From: Nostoc sp. KVJ3
GTDB lineage: Bacteria > Cyanobacteriota > Cyanobacteriia > Cyanobacteriales > Nostocaceae
DNA: 64,000 nucleotides
NCBI RefSeq assembly: GCF_026127265.1
Contig: NZ_WWFG01000017.1
Coordinates: 1-64,000, forward strand
Reading direction: 5' to 3'
The notes under the pieces were generated by a model. That model had not been told where the DNA came from. It searched no databases and worked only from the letters and a program-made list of their open reading frames with translations. Positions 36,357 to 44,339 of this stretch are shown here, piece after piece (the stretch's first letter is position 1; the number at the start of each line of letters is the position of its first letter). Position numbers and translations under genes: made by a program.

Positions 36357-36608
36357 CTACTGTCCCATTTCTGCCATAAGGCATTGAAGCTCCCAAGTCA
36401 GCCCTTCAAAGTCAGGCATATTTTCCTCTCTATCACGCGAGTAAGCGCTTGGTTCTATGCCGATAACTTCAGTTCCCACACGCACATCTGCTACGTGATT
36501 CATTCGGCTGCATAAGGGCATTGCAAGTGTATCTCCTATTTTTTTGTAGGTGTCTTCGCCGCTTGGGAAACAAAATAAATCGCCGCGCTGTAAATCTGAG
36601 AATTTCAT
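36357..36608 (-). CDS. Hypothetical protein, 83 aa
   Basis: Small protein with a beta-rich start (MKFSDLQRGDLFCFP) that resembles small barrel-type proteins common on cyanobacterial plasmids. No name can be given. Lies between two other small minus-strand genes. Confidence 0.6.
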   Translation of the reverse strand: MKFSDLQRGDLFCFPSGEDTYKKIGDTLAMPLCSRMNHVADVRVGTEVIGIEPSAYSRDREENMPDFEGLTWELQCLMAEMGQ

Positions 36609-36660
36609 ACAACTAACAAGTTTTACTCTTTTTGGTTGGGTGATAACTCAACGTATCAGA

Positions 36661-36885
36661 TTACAAATCTGAACTATTTGGTTGCAATAGAGCCTGTTGA
36701 ATCTGCTTGTCGGTTGCTAATTTCATTGGGTTAATATCTTCATTAAGAACAAAAATCCCTTCTTCTAATTCAACCAAATCACCCACTGAAAATTGACAAT
36801 CAGCATCCATTGCCGGGTGCATCATCATCCAAGCGTCGTGACTGGCTAATTGTTTTCCATTAGGCATGAAAACTTTGTGGATCAT
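36661..36885 (-). CDS. Hypothetical protein, 74 aa
   Basis: The start at 36885 is chosen because GGAGG lies seven bases upstream; longer in-frame readings to 36909 place that site inside the gene. The protein begins MIHKVFMPNGKQLASHDAW and includes FSVGDLVELEEGIFVLNE, suggesting a small beta-barrel. Function unknown. Confidence 0.6.
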   Translation of the reverse strand: MIHKVFMPNGKQLASHDAWMMMHPAMDADCQFSVGDLVELEEGIFVLNEDINPMKLATDKQIQQALLQPNSSDL

Positions 36886-36916
36886 GGACATTCCTCCGAA
36901 ATGCAGCACACGGATA

Positions 36917-37315
36917 TTAAAAGGATAACTTATCGATTTGCGCCCTCATGTAAGCTAGGGCTGATTGAATATCTGAGAATGCTTGCTTTTCTTGTGACAC
37001 CATTTCTGATTGCACAGGTACATATAATTCAGCCAAGTAGGAGTACAAGTATGGATCAAACCACACGTCAATAATGCAGTCTTTATACCAACCTTGCGAA
37101 TAGTATTTATCGATCTGTTCTTTCATGTAAGCTACAGCCGATTGAATATCTGAGAATGGTTGCCTTTGTTGTAACAACATTCTATTGCGTACCGGGGCAT
37201 ATAATTCAGCCAAGTAGCAGCCGCGCCTGTCATCACGCCAAATATCAATGCTACAACCCTTGTATCTCTCGGAGTGCTTTAAATCCTCGGACAGTAAATC
37301 AATCATGATGAACAC
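36917..37315 (-). CDS. Hypothetical protein with internal duplication, 132 aa
   Basis: Two copies of a unit of about 55 residues: CSIDIWRDDRRGCYLAELYA ... FSDIQSAVAYMKEQID and CIIDVWFDPYLYSYLAELYV ... FSDIQSALAYMRAQID. Each looks like strands followed by a helix. The duplication is also visible in the DNA (TGAATATCTGAGAATG twice). Function unknown. Confidence 0.68.
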   Translation of the reverse strand: MFIMIDLLSEDLKHSERYKGCSIDIWRDDRRGCYLAELYAPVRNRMLLQQRQPFSDIQSAVAYMKEQIDKYYSQGWYKDCIIDVWFDPYLYSYLAELYVPVQSEMVSQEKQAFSDIQSALAYMRAQIDKLSF

Positions 37316-37415
37316 CCATAAGCTTATCTTCTAGTAAACCAGAAAACCATCCAGGATTACCCAGATGGTTGGTGATTATTCCCAATTTTGGGAAAATATT
37401 TACTTGTCTACTGAC

Positions 37416-37682
37416 CTAACTTTGCTTGGCAGGTAAGCGCTTGCCGACATACCTTATTCCCTCATACAAACAAGGGCTTTCTTCTTTGTATTGATACGGA
37501 TATTTGTATGTAGTGCAAATCTCTCCGCTTACCTCTACATACATTGATTTAGAATAAATTTCCTGTCCTGGACAAATAGAAATATGTTCCGCCCAAGTCA
37601 AATCTTGTAAGTGATAATTGGTGGCGTAACCTGTTTCATGGTTATGCTCTGTTGGGATTGATTCTTTTTTGATGTCGTACAT
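37416..37682 (-). CDS. Hypothetical protein, 88 aa
   Basis: Begins MYDIKKESIPTEHNHETGY; an upstream extension to 37748 has no support. Tyr- and Glu-rich, with two Cys. Unknown family. The region upstream holds the GGAAC repeats. Confidence 0.5.
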   Translation of the reverse strand: MYDIKKESIPTEHNHETGYATNYHLQDLTWAEHISICPGQEIYSKSMYVEVSGEICTTYKYPYQYKEESPCLYEGIRYVGKRLPAKQS

Positions 37683-37731
37683 TGAAATGCTCCGAAACAA
37701 ACTTATTAATGTAAATACTATTTGCGTACTT

Positions 37732-37850
37732 GGAACCCAGGAACACACTCAAGGAACAAATAGAGGAACGAGGAACAGGAACGCTACAAGCCTTGTTCCT
37801 GCGTCGTTACTGGGGCTTATGTCTGCCATCTGTATCCCGTTCCTGGTTCC
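37732..37850. repeat. GGAAC repeat cluster between minus-strand genes
   Basis: Six direct GGAAC motifs (37732, 37740, 37753, 37764, 37771, 37777) are followed by three inverted GTTCC motifs (37795, 37839, 37846). The arms could fold into alternative hairpins. The cluster lies after the membrane ATPase gene and before the 88-aa gene. It may be a terminator, a protein-binding array or a centromere-like site. Confidence 0.5.
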
Positions 37851-37853
37851 TGG

Positions 37854-39668
37854 TTATGCCGTGGGGGTATAGCCAATTTCGTTATCTCCGTCGATTAATT
37901 TAAGTGTTATCAACTCACTAATTCCCTCTTTTACAGTAGCGGTGATTGGTGCTTCCTCTCCCCACCGACGAGATTTTCTAACCGCGTCGAACTTCACCGG
38001 AGGATTACCAGATTTTATGATTTCCAGAATTGTAGACGCAATTATAGATAGGTTGGGAATGTTAACCCTTTCGGCTGAAGGAAGTTCTAAAAAACGTTCA
38101 AGCTGCTGCCTTGTATCGGATTGTTGAATAGAGGTTTTCTGCTCTACTACGCTGTTCTGTGTAGCATCCACAGCCTCTAAACACTGCTCTCTGTAAGTTT
38201 GATATTCGGCATAAATAGAATTAGGTACTACACCAAGCACCCAATTATTATTATTAGACAAAATCAAAGGTTCAGTTCCAGAGTCTAGTCCATCAAGTAA
38301 AATCTTGAGTTCTGATCGCTTTGCGCCATTGCTAATTAAGTGGGCATTGCTTAGTGCAAGCTCAATGAATTCCCGCTTGTTATTTTTGGCTAAAAATATA
38401 ATGTCCCCAACGCTCCGCGAATCTCTACTTCCGCAAAAGGGTAATGCATCTAGGTTGGGTGAGTGAGAACTTACCCAGAGAGATAAATTATATTCACGTC
38501 CTACCAACCAAGCCTCATTTAGAGTTGCCTGTAAATGCCCTGCTAATGACACTAACCCCAACTCTTTCTTATCTGATATAGCGTAGCTACCGGGGTCAAT
38601 CCAGACGTTCTTAAGGGCATTCTCAAACAACAAATTCATTGTCAAAAAGTCATCTAGGAACACACGGGTTATTTTTCCTCCTTTCATTCCACAGTCGATA
38701 AACTTGATGATTGCCAATGCCGCAGCTACGGGGCTGTCTTTCACAGCGATCGCATGAGTAGCGAATCTCTTAAAAAAGGCGACATCACTCTGTTTGACCA
38801 CCACAGCAAGAGATTGGAATTTATCACCATATTTGGTTCTGAGTCTCCCCCATGCTGTACCTAGAAACGTAGTCTTCCCTGCACCCGGAGAGGCAATAAT
38901 CACACATCCACCCAAGGTTTTATTATCAGCAGTTAATACCAGTGCATCAAGAATATTTAATGCCGTTTGGTGATGGTTCGGTGCTGAGGAGAGAGTGTGG
39001 TTTAATACCGCAGGGATGGCACTTTCATGGGCATTGCTTGCTTGAAGTAAAGTTGGTTGAGTGTGAATACTTGTTTGGTCAAGAGAGATTATTGTCTGTG
39101 CTTGAGCAAGAAGCTCATTGCGAGATATCCCCATCCGTTCAGCCGAGTAATCGGTAGCTACTGCTAAGGCATTTTTACCATCATTTCTGATTAAATGACC
39201 CCTATGATTAATATTTCCCTTTGATGCATCCCACAGGCTATCAAGGAATAGTTCTGACCCAGACAAATGCCATAGAATAGCCCAGTTTTTAGGAGTGCTG
39301 GAGTTAAGAGCTAATCTATATCTTTTAACTTTCTGCACAACTTCAGAAACTTTCTGATTTCTCAGGTAGCTCCCACTAATTATTACTCCTGCACTGCTGA
39401 CCGCAGAACTCGCTACAATTAGACCTAAAATAGGATTTAGTAAGGTAACTCCGGTTAGAGCGAGACATCCTGAGAACCCACTAGCAATTGATGCCCAATG
39501 CAGGAAGTTAGACTGGTTTTCGCTATTGCATTCTAACTCTTCAAGTTCCCTTATAAATTGCTGAATTATTTTAATTTTTGATTGCAGTGTATCAGAATCT
39601 TGCTCCTTGATGTGGGCAAAGAACAAGGCTTTTAATGGGTCACGCGACAAGGATTTGGTTACTAACAT
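37854..39668 (-). CDS. Membrane-anchored P-loop ATPase
   Basis: A 604-residue protein. Two hydrophobic segments lie near 57-75 and 78-100. Walker A is ASPGAGKTT (259-267) and Walker B is TRVFLDD (Asp339-Asp340). A later SLWVSSHSPN region and a C-terminal helical domain follow. Membrane anchoring plus a RecA-type ATPase recalls VirD4/TraD coupling proteins or other DNA pumps, but the sequence is not a standard coupling protein. It ends the operon that starts with the ParM-like gene. A role in DNA transfer or in membrane-tethered segregation is inference. Confidence 0.72.
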   Translation of the reverse strand: MLVTKSLSRDPLKALFFAHIKEQDSDTLQSKIKIIQQFIRELEELECNSENQSNFLHWASIASGFSGCLALTGVTLLNPILGLIVASSAVSSAGVIISGSYLRNQKVSEVVQKVKRYRLALNSSTPKNWAILWHLSGSELFLDSLWDASKGNINHRGHLIRNDGKNALAVATDYSAERMGISRNELLAQAQTIISLDQTSIHTQPTLLQASNAHESAIPAVLNHTLSSAPNHHQTALNILDALVLTADNKTLGGCVIIASPGAGKTTFLGTAWGRLRTKYGDKFQSLAVVVKQSDVAFFKRFATHAIAVKDSPVAAALAIIKFIDCGMKGGKITRVFLDDFLTMNLLFENALKNVWIDPGSYAISDKKELGLVSLAGHLQATLNEAWLVGREYNLSLWVSSHSPNLDALPFCGSRDSRSVGDIIFLAKNNKREFIELALSNAHLISNGAKRSELKILLDGLDSGTEPLILSNNNNWVLGVVPNSIYAEYQTYREQCLEAVDATQNSVVEQKTSIQQSDTRQQLERFLELPSAERVNIPNLSIIASTILEIIKSGNPPVKFDAVRKSRRWGEEAPITATVKEGISELITLKLIDGDNEIGYTPTA

Positions 39669-39737
39669 GGGAATTGGTAATTTAATTTAATTAATAAAAT
39701 CCCACCCAGCGTATATTGGATGGGATTATTCCTTTAA

Positions 39738-40463
39738 TTAGGTGAAATTTACATGGTCTGTTTCAGGTTCAGAGTCGCCCATCTTGTCGGAAACCTGACC
39801 TAACACAGAGATTGTGCTGCTCACCAGAAGTAAGCATTTCTCAGGCAGGAGCAGACTTATTGCAGCCATGATTAGAGCATAAAAATTCAATCCTGTAGCG
39901 AGGAATGCATAGCATAAAACTAATGCAGTTTCTATGGCATAACTGATTAGCCGAGTTGATTTCAACATTCCGTGGTCAAGAGTCAACCAGTTTTCCAGTC
40001 GTTCTTCTGGGTTATCAAAGCGTTCACTACTTTCAACATCAATTCCTAAAGCCAAGTATGCCCGTGAAATATCCTGCCTAATCTTCCAAAGTTCGGGTGA
40101 AAGTTGATAAATATTTATCCCTAATCCCAGCAAAATACCACAAGTAGCTGTGCCGATATTCCATAGCCCCGAAATGCCAAATAACTTACCAAGCCATATT
40201 CCGATCGCAGCCCATTGTGCTGTTGCCACGGCGCACACTGCTACAAAGGCTATGATGGCCACTATACAAGGGGCTGTGGGGTTAGCTAACAGCTTTACGA
40301 TCAGCGAGAATGCAAAGGTAATTAGCCGCATTGAGTTCTCGGCTATCAGCCAAATTAACTTTAATACTTCCCTGAGAAACCCAAATACTTTTGCTACTAT
40401 TTTTTGAATAGAGACAGCAATATTCTTCTTGGGTTCACCACTTTTTTGTTGACGACTTTTCAT
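39738..40463 (-). CDS. Multi-pass membrane protein, 241 aa
   Basis: A basic N-terminus (KSRQQKSGEPKK) and about four or five hydrophobic segments, e.g. around 48-62, 65-85 (CIVAIIAFVAVCAVATAQW), 98-115 and 180-212. An acidic soluble loop (about 120-165) lies between. Unknown family. It overlaps the 138-aa gene by 29 bp and precedes the membrane ATPase by 69 bp, so these three probably build one membrane complex. Confidence 0.65.
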   Translation of the reverse strand: MKSRQQKSGEPKKNIAVSIQKIVAKVFGFLREVLKLIWLIAENSMRLITFAFSLIVKLLANPTAPCIVAIIAFVAVCAVATAQWAAIGIWLGKLFGISGLWNIGTATCGILLGLGINIYQLSPELWKIRQDISRAYLALGIDVESSERFDNPEERLENWLTLDHGMLKSTRLISYAIETALVLCYAFLATGLNFYALIMAAISLLLPEKCLLLVSSTISVLGQVSDKMGDSEPETDHVNFT

Positions 40464-40851
40464 TTAAATCAGTGTCCTCTTTAAGAATTGATAGTTGATT
40501 GTTTAGTTCAGTTTTTGAGTAAATCTGAGAAACTATTAATCGCCCTTCGGCGTAAACAACCTTTAAAATCTGTCCAGTCTTTACGCTCTTAATACAGGAA
40601 GTGGGGAGCTTCCCAGTTAGAGAACCTGGGGTATTTACTTCATCACCGAGCTTGAAAGGTTTTGAATTATTGGATGTCCAGCACGTATCAGATTTAAAGT
40701 GTTGGGCTATTAAGTTTAATCCTTTCGCCCGTTCAGTTATTGCGCTATCTGAACCAATTCTTTTGGAGATAACAGCACTAGTCACGATGCCGAGGGATAG
40801 TGCATTAATCCCAATTGCTATCCAGATTATTGGGTTAATGTGAAACTTCAT
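40435..40851 (-). CDS. Membrane-anchored protein with small beta domain, 138 aa
   Basis: One N-terminal transmembrane segment (PIIWIAIGINALSLGIVTSA) and a periplasmic or cytoplasmic part with two Cys residues (CWTS, SCIKS) and beta character (GQILKVVYAEGRLIVSQIY). Unknown family. It overlaps both neighbours, so it belongs to the same operon. Confidence 0.62.
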   Translation of the reverse strand: MKFHINPIIWIAIGINALSLGIVTSAVISKRIGSDSAITERAKGLNLIAQHFKSDTCWTSNNSKPFKLGDEVNTPGSLTGKLPTSCIKSVKTGQILKVVYAEGRLIVSQIYSKTELNNQLSILKEDTDLNEKSSTKKW

Positions 40852-41210
40852 CGCTGCCTGTATTTTTCAGAAACAGTAATAACTCGCTCAACTAACTCGC
40901 GTGATTCTGGGTAATTGACAATCAATTCTCTCGCTGCTTCGATATCACCACGTTCTATTGCATTGGCGATAATCATCGCGTTATCCCATCCCCCTAATTT
41001 CTCTGCATTAGCTCCTAATTGGGTATGTGCTAACGTGTCTCTAAATTCTGTGCCTTCTGCGTTAACTGACATGGAGAGTGCCTCGATATCTTCCTCAATC
41101 ATTGCCGCCCACTGTTTAGGATTTTCTGCTTTGATTTGCTGTAGTCTCAAGGCGCGGTCAGTTAGCGGTGAGCGTCCCCAATCGTTGGGATTTTTGTAGT
41201 CAAGTGTCAT
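40848..41210 (-). CDS. Hypothetical protein, 120 aa
   Basis: Soluble helical protein, MTLDYKNPNDWGRSPLTDRA, with a middle segment rich in Ala and Glu (ANAIERGDIEAARELIVNYP) that looks like helical hairpins. Overlaps the next gene by four bases. Function unknown. Confidence 0.62.
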   Translation of the reverse strand: MTLDYKNPNDWGRSPLTDRALRLQQIKAENPKQWAAMIEEDIEALSMSVNAEGTEFRDTLAHTQLGANAEKLGGWDNAMIIANAIERGDIEAARELIVNYPESRELVERVITVSEKYRQR

Positions 41211-41305
41211 TTGTTAGAATCCTTAAGTACAAATCGTTTTGCGTATCGAGATACATCCTGATTAGGCGATCGCCAAGCTTGCCGGCAGGTGCGATCGCTT
41301 CATCA

Positions 41306-41512
41306 TCAGTTTTCACAAAACTCAACAAGTTCAAAAACCTCCCTCTGCACTTGGTTTTGACTTAATTCTTTTCGCCTGCCGTTGGAGTCGTTAAAAACGA
41401 AAGGGGCATTGACTCGACAATTAGAACGGTGGCTGTAGCGCAGTTGTTGACCACGGAATTGGTAGAGGTGGTTACGTTGCAAGGCTGTCATTGAAAGCAT
41501 TTGCTTCCTCAA
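41306..41512 (-). CDS. Hypothetical small basic protein, 68 aa
   Basis: Basic beta-type protein (QLRYSHRSNCRVNAPFVFND). It overlaps the preceding gene by four bases. Unknown family; possibly nucleic-acid binding because of its charge. Confidence 0.55.
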   Translation of the reverse strand: MRKQMLSMTALQRNHLYQFRGQQLRYSHRSNCRVNAPFVFNDSNGRRKELSQNQVQREVFELVEFCEN

Positions 41513-41745
41513 ACTTGGGAGTAGAACTCGATATTTAGGATTGCTTCGTGAATCTCCATCAAAGCTTGCACAGCATCACCCATCTTTAAGTCATTCGATG
41601 TACTGAATCGGTCGGAGGCTTCGATTTGCTTGTAATTTGGGGATGCTTGCACAAACCTTAGAGTTTGTTCGCAACCCAGGATGATGGTCATTATTTCGGT
41701 TGTTGTTAGGCTTGGCTGTGTCTGCACGGTGTCTTGGTTGCTCAT
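41509..41745 (-). CDS. Hypothetical protein, 78 aa
   Basis: Soluble helical protein (LTTTEIMTIILGCEQTLRFV) of unknown family. Four-base overlaps with both neighbours show a tightly coupled operon. Confidence 0.6.
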   Translation of the reverse strand: MSNQDTVQTQPSLTTTEIMTIILGCEQTLRFVQASPNYKQIEASDRFSTSNDLKMGDAVQALMEIHEAILNIEFYSQV

Positions 41746-41987
41746 GACTTGTTTCTTCTCCTTTGGGTTTTCATCGGTGTGGGTTGGGGTTCTGGCTGAT
41801 TACTTGGGGCTTCAGATTGACTCGGCTTTTGAAGTACATAGCTGATAGCCCCTGCACCCCCCACGGCTGCGGCGATGGTGAACATATTGTTACGACCGAA
41901 GTACTGCACTCCGAAATAGCCAAAAGCGATCGCTGCTGCTGTTGCTCCAATGCCTAAAACCGTGTTTCTAAATCTGGATTTGGTCAT
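41742..41987 (-). CDS. Small membrane protein, 81 aa
   Basis: Two hydrophobic helices (TVLGIGATAAAIAFGYFGVQ and FTIAAAVGGAGAISYVL) followed by a Pro/Gln-rich basic tail (SNQPEPQPTPMKTQRRRNKS). Unknown family; its position suggests a part of the ParM-like/ATPase operon. Confidence 0.62.
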   Translation of the reverse strand: MTKSRFRNTVLGIGATAAAIAFGYFGVQYFGRNNMFTIAAAVGGAGAISYVLQKPSQSEAPSNQPEPQPTPMKTQRRRNKS

Positions 41988-42217
41988 GCTGCCCCCTTGA
42001 AATTAGTGACCATTGCGCTAAGTGCCGATTTATTGGGCTGTGTAGATTGCACTGTTTCAACTTTTGGCGATGCTTGCACATTGCCGTGTTGAAAAATCAA
42101 CTTCTCTACACCTGCTGAAAGTGCCTGTGTCGGTGCATCTTGCGGTAAATCAAACATCTTGCACAATTCAATTACTGCTAGGTAGGAGATGGTTATACGC
42201 CGAGATTCGTAATTCAT
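41984..42217 (-). CDS. Hypothetical protein, 77 aa
   Basis: Short soluble protein. The N-terminal half (ITISYLAVIELCKMFDLPQD) could be a small DNA-binding or adaptor helix pair. It starts 3 bp after the ParM-like gene, the usual place of a ParR-type adaptor, but no ribbon-helix-helix can be made out with confidence. Confidence 0.58.
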   Translation of the reverse strand: MNYESRRITISYLAVIELCKMFDLPQDAPTQALSAGVEKLIFQHGNVQASPKVETVQSTQPNKSALSAMVTNFKGAA

Positions 42218-42220
42218 TGA

Positions 42221-43336
42221 TTAAGCTCCAATTGAAATTTGAGTTAATAGCTTCAACCCCAAGGCATTGATAAATTGGGGATTGTTCAAAATCACAAAGC
42301 CTAAACCGGCTAAGTTTTGATCCACCACTGGCAGCGAAACACCCCCACCCCAAGCGACAAGGTATTTAGCGCGGTCTAGATAATTGCCAGCAGTCACAAA
42401 GTTGGCGAATTTCTCAATCCTGTTACTCCACCACTGATCAAGACACTGGCTGTACTCTGCCTCGAACTTCTTGCCCGTGAGGTGGTTGCCTCCATAAGTG
42501 AAAGTCCCTTCTAGAATGCCCTGGTTCACCAAGCTGGGCGAGTGCTTCACATCCTTGGACAGCAGACTTACTCGGTCGTTTCGCTTGTCTAGTGCCTCTG
42601 CAATCATCGAATGCAGTTCACCCGCTCCACCTTCAATCAGGTGACGGTCAATCACTGCACCACTGCCGTTAAAGACAGTTACAAGCCAAGTTGATGAACC
42701 GATATCAAGTGCGATCGCTAATTCTGAGGGGTCAAGCACCAGGGACGCTTCACCGAATAAGCAGTGGGCAATGCTTCCAAATCCTTCGGGGTAAATGCCT
42801 GTAACAACAATCTCAACTGTCTTGGTGACAATGGAACGGGTTACAGGGTGCAGATGTTCAAAGGTGTGAGTCCCTTCAACTCTGCGCTTAATCTCTTGGC
42901 CCCAGCGTTCGGGGTTGTGGTTGCTCAAACTAATTGAAAGCTTTATCCCCGAAGGAATATTCAGAACTGCTAAGTCTGCAAGGATGCTTTCTAGTGCCAG
43001 TTCTGCTTTTTTCGCCTTATCCTCGTGCAGCAAGGTGTGGTCACTTTGAGCTAGAGCCGCACTGCCCCAGAAGAATTGAACATCTTTTAAGTCCAGGCGA
43101 GAACCTTCTACATACCGCAGCCAGCAGCCATCTTTTGAGATGGTTTCGTGGTGCATGATGTTGCGGTTGCGAACAAGTGAGTATGCGGCTGGCATCATGA
43201 TCGAAAAATCACCGATGATTGCCTTGCCATACCCTGCTCCTGCGTCTTTACCTCCTGTGAGGTCAGTTAGCCCGGATTTGGCTAACAAGTCTGCTTGAAC
43301 TAGCCAATTTTTGGCATTGGAATATATAGCTGTCAT
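42221..43336 (-). CDS. ParM/StbA-like actin-family ATPase
   Basis: A 371-residue actin-like protein. IALDIGSSTWLVTVFNGSG has the phosphate-1/loop features of the actin fold, IEGGAGELHSMIAEAL the connecting region, and VAWGGGVSLP the adenosine motif. Such proteins polymerise to push plasmid copies apart (type II partition) or serve in DNA transfer. First gene of a nine-gene minus-strand series with mostly overlapping ends. It is divergent from an RHH gene, with a 26-bp palindrome between them. Compared with ParM (about 320 aa) the N-terminal part carries some extra length. Confidence 0.78.
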   Translation of the reverse strand: MTAIYSNAKNWLVQADLLAKSGLTDLTGGKDAGAGYGKAIIGDFSIMMPAAYSLVRNRNIMHHETISKDGCWLRYVEGSRLDLKDVQFFWGSAALAQSDHTLLHEDKAKKAELALESILADLAVLNIPSGIKLSISLSNHNPERWGQEIKRRVEGTHTFEHLHPVTRSIVTKTVEIVVTGIYPEGFGSIAHCLFGEASLVLDPSELAIALDIGSSTWLVTVFNGSGAVIDRHLIEGGAGELHSMIAEALDKRNDRVSLLSKDVKHSPSLVNQGILEGTFTYGGNHLTGKKFEAEYSQCLDQWWSNRIEKFANFVTAGNYLDRAKYLVAWGGGVSLPVVDQNLAGLGFVILNNPQFINALGLKLLTQISIGA

Positions 43337-43504
43337 GGTTCAGATGATTGTTAAAGTCTTGATTTTTCTGGCTTGACGTTGATTTTTAGCTAAATCTAGA
43401 CAAATCCAGATATCCAGTTGGGGGCAAGCCATAGCATCACTTTCCGGCAACTCTAGCCTTTGTTGAGTGGCTGTTTTTGGCTTGATGATGATATTATAGA
43501 CTAA

Positions 43505-43530
43505 CGTTCACCCGTTATAACGGGTGAACG
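43505..43530. promoter_or_regulatory. Perfect 26-bp palindrome, likely operator
   Basis: The half-site CGTTCACCCGTTA is followed by its exact reverse complement. It lies 30 bp before the RHH gene and 168 bp before the ParM-like gene. RHH proteins bind such symmetric sites as dimers of dimers, so this is a likely autoregulatory operator and possibly part of a centromere. Confidence 0.72.
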
Positions 43531-43559
43531 AAAAAATGTTTTAAAAATATCGTGGGAGA

Positions 43560-43811
43560 ATGGTAGAGCAAACTATTGAGACTGATGATTTGGGCAGGAG
43601 AGAAAACCCTGATTATTCTCGTGTTACAGGACTGGTCAAGAGAGACTTAGCCCGAAGGCTTCGTGTTTTTGTTGCATCTACAGAAACTACTATTTCAGAA
43701 GTGGTAGAAAAGGCACTGCAAAAATATCTTGATGAAATAGAGGGCGGAAGGACTAACTCAGAAGAAAGCAAGCCTGAAGAGAAAACCAAGAAAACTAAGG
43801 GCAATATATGA
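43560..43811 (+). CDS. Ribbon-helix-helix (CopG/ParR-like) protein
   Basis: An 83-residue protein. Residues about 20-58 show the RHH pattern: a short strand (SRVTGLVKRD), helix one (LARRLRVFVASTE), then TTISEVVEKALQKYL. The tail is charged (SEESKPEEKTKKTKG). It probably represses its own promoter and that of the divergent ParM-like operon through the 26-bp palindrome. It may also be the DNA adaptor for the actin filament. A 21-codon frame overlapping its stop (43808-43873) is too short to judge. Confidence 0.75.
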   Translation: MVEQTIETDDLGRRENPDYSRVTGLVKRDLARRLRVFVASTETTISEVVEKALQKYLDEIEGGRTNSEESKPEEKTKKTKGNI

Positions 43812-43873
43812 CTGAAACTTCAGAAGATTACCACCCCAACGTACAACCACCATCAAGCAGACTTGTTAAGTAA

Positions 43874-44339
43874 CGTTACGAATAATTCGTATTGAAGTTG
43901 GATGTCAAGCGTTCGATTGTTCTGTAAGATCAGGCAAGTACTGAAATGAAGTGTACAACGGAGGTAAATATACAACAGTATCAAAAGATAAATGGACAAA
44001 AGCGCCACTACTAGGTAGTGACGCTTTATCCGAGATTTAAACTCATATTCTATTTACTGGAGCAGGAGAGGGGATCTCAAACAAACCAAAGCAGTGGAAG
44101 AAAAGTTGGCACTAGAAACCACTGATTGGAAATGAGATTTAGTCCGTGCTGCCTTCACACTATTATATCGATAGCTGTGGCAACTTTCATGTGCTTCTGT
44201 TGGCAGATTTTGGCTAAAAAAATCATCAAATCTTTGTTTTCAAAGCCAAAATTGGGCAAAATTCGAGCAATACAGCGATTTATGTAGATATAAGGTATGG
44301 CAGCGCGATAACCCCTCCAAATACTGAAAAACAACGTAT
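43874..44339. other. Region before replication gene, with hairpin
   Basis: About 466 bp without a gene. A hairpin at 43998-44027 (AAGCG-CACTAC against GTAGTG-CGCTT, one mismatch) may terminate the RHH transcript. The rest, AT-rich and directly upstream of the replication gene, is a plausible place for the replication origin, but no iteron array is seen. Confidence 0.4.
43998..44027 (+). terminator. Hairpin after RHH gene
   Basis: Stem of about 12 pairs with one mismatch and a short CTAG-type loop; only a weak T-run follows. Possible terminator for the RHH gene. Confidence 0.4.

Noticed and set aside
37854..39668. Standard VirD4/TraD coupling protein
   Set aside because: Two membrane segments and Walker motifs are present, but the surrounding motifs do not match clearly and no other type IV secretion genes are in the window, so only a general ATPase call is made.
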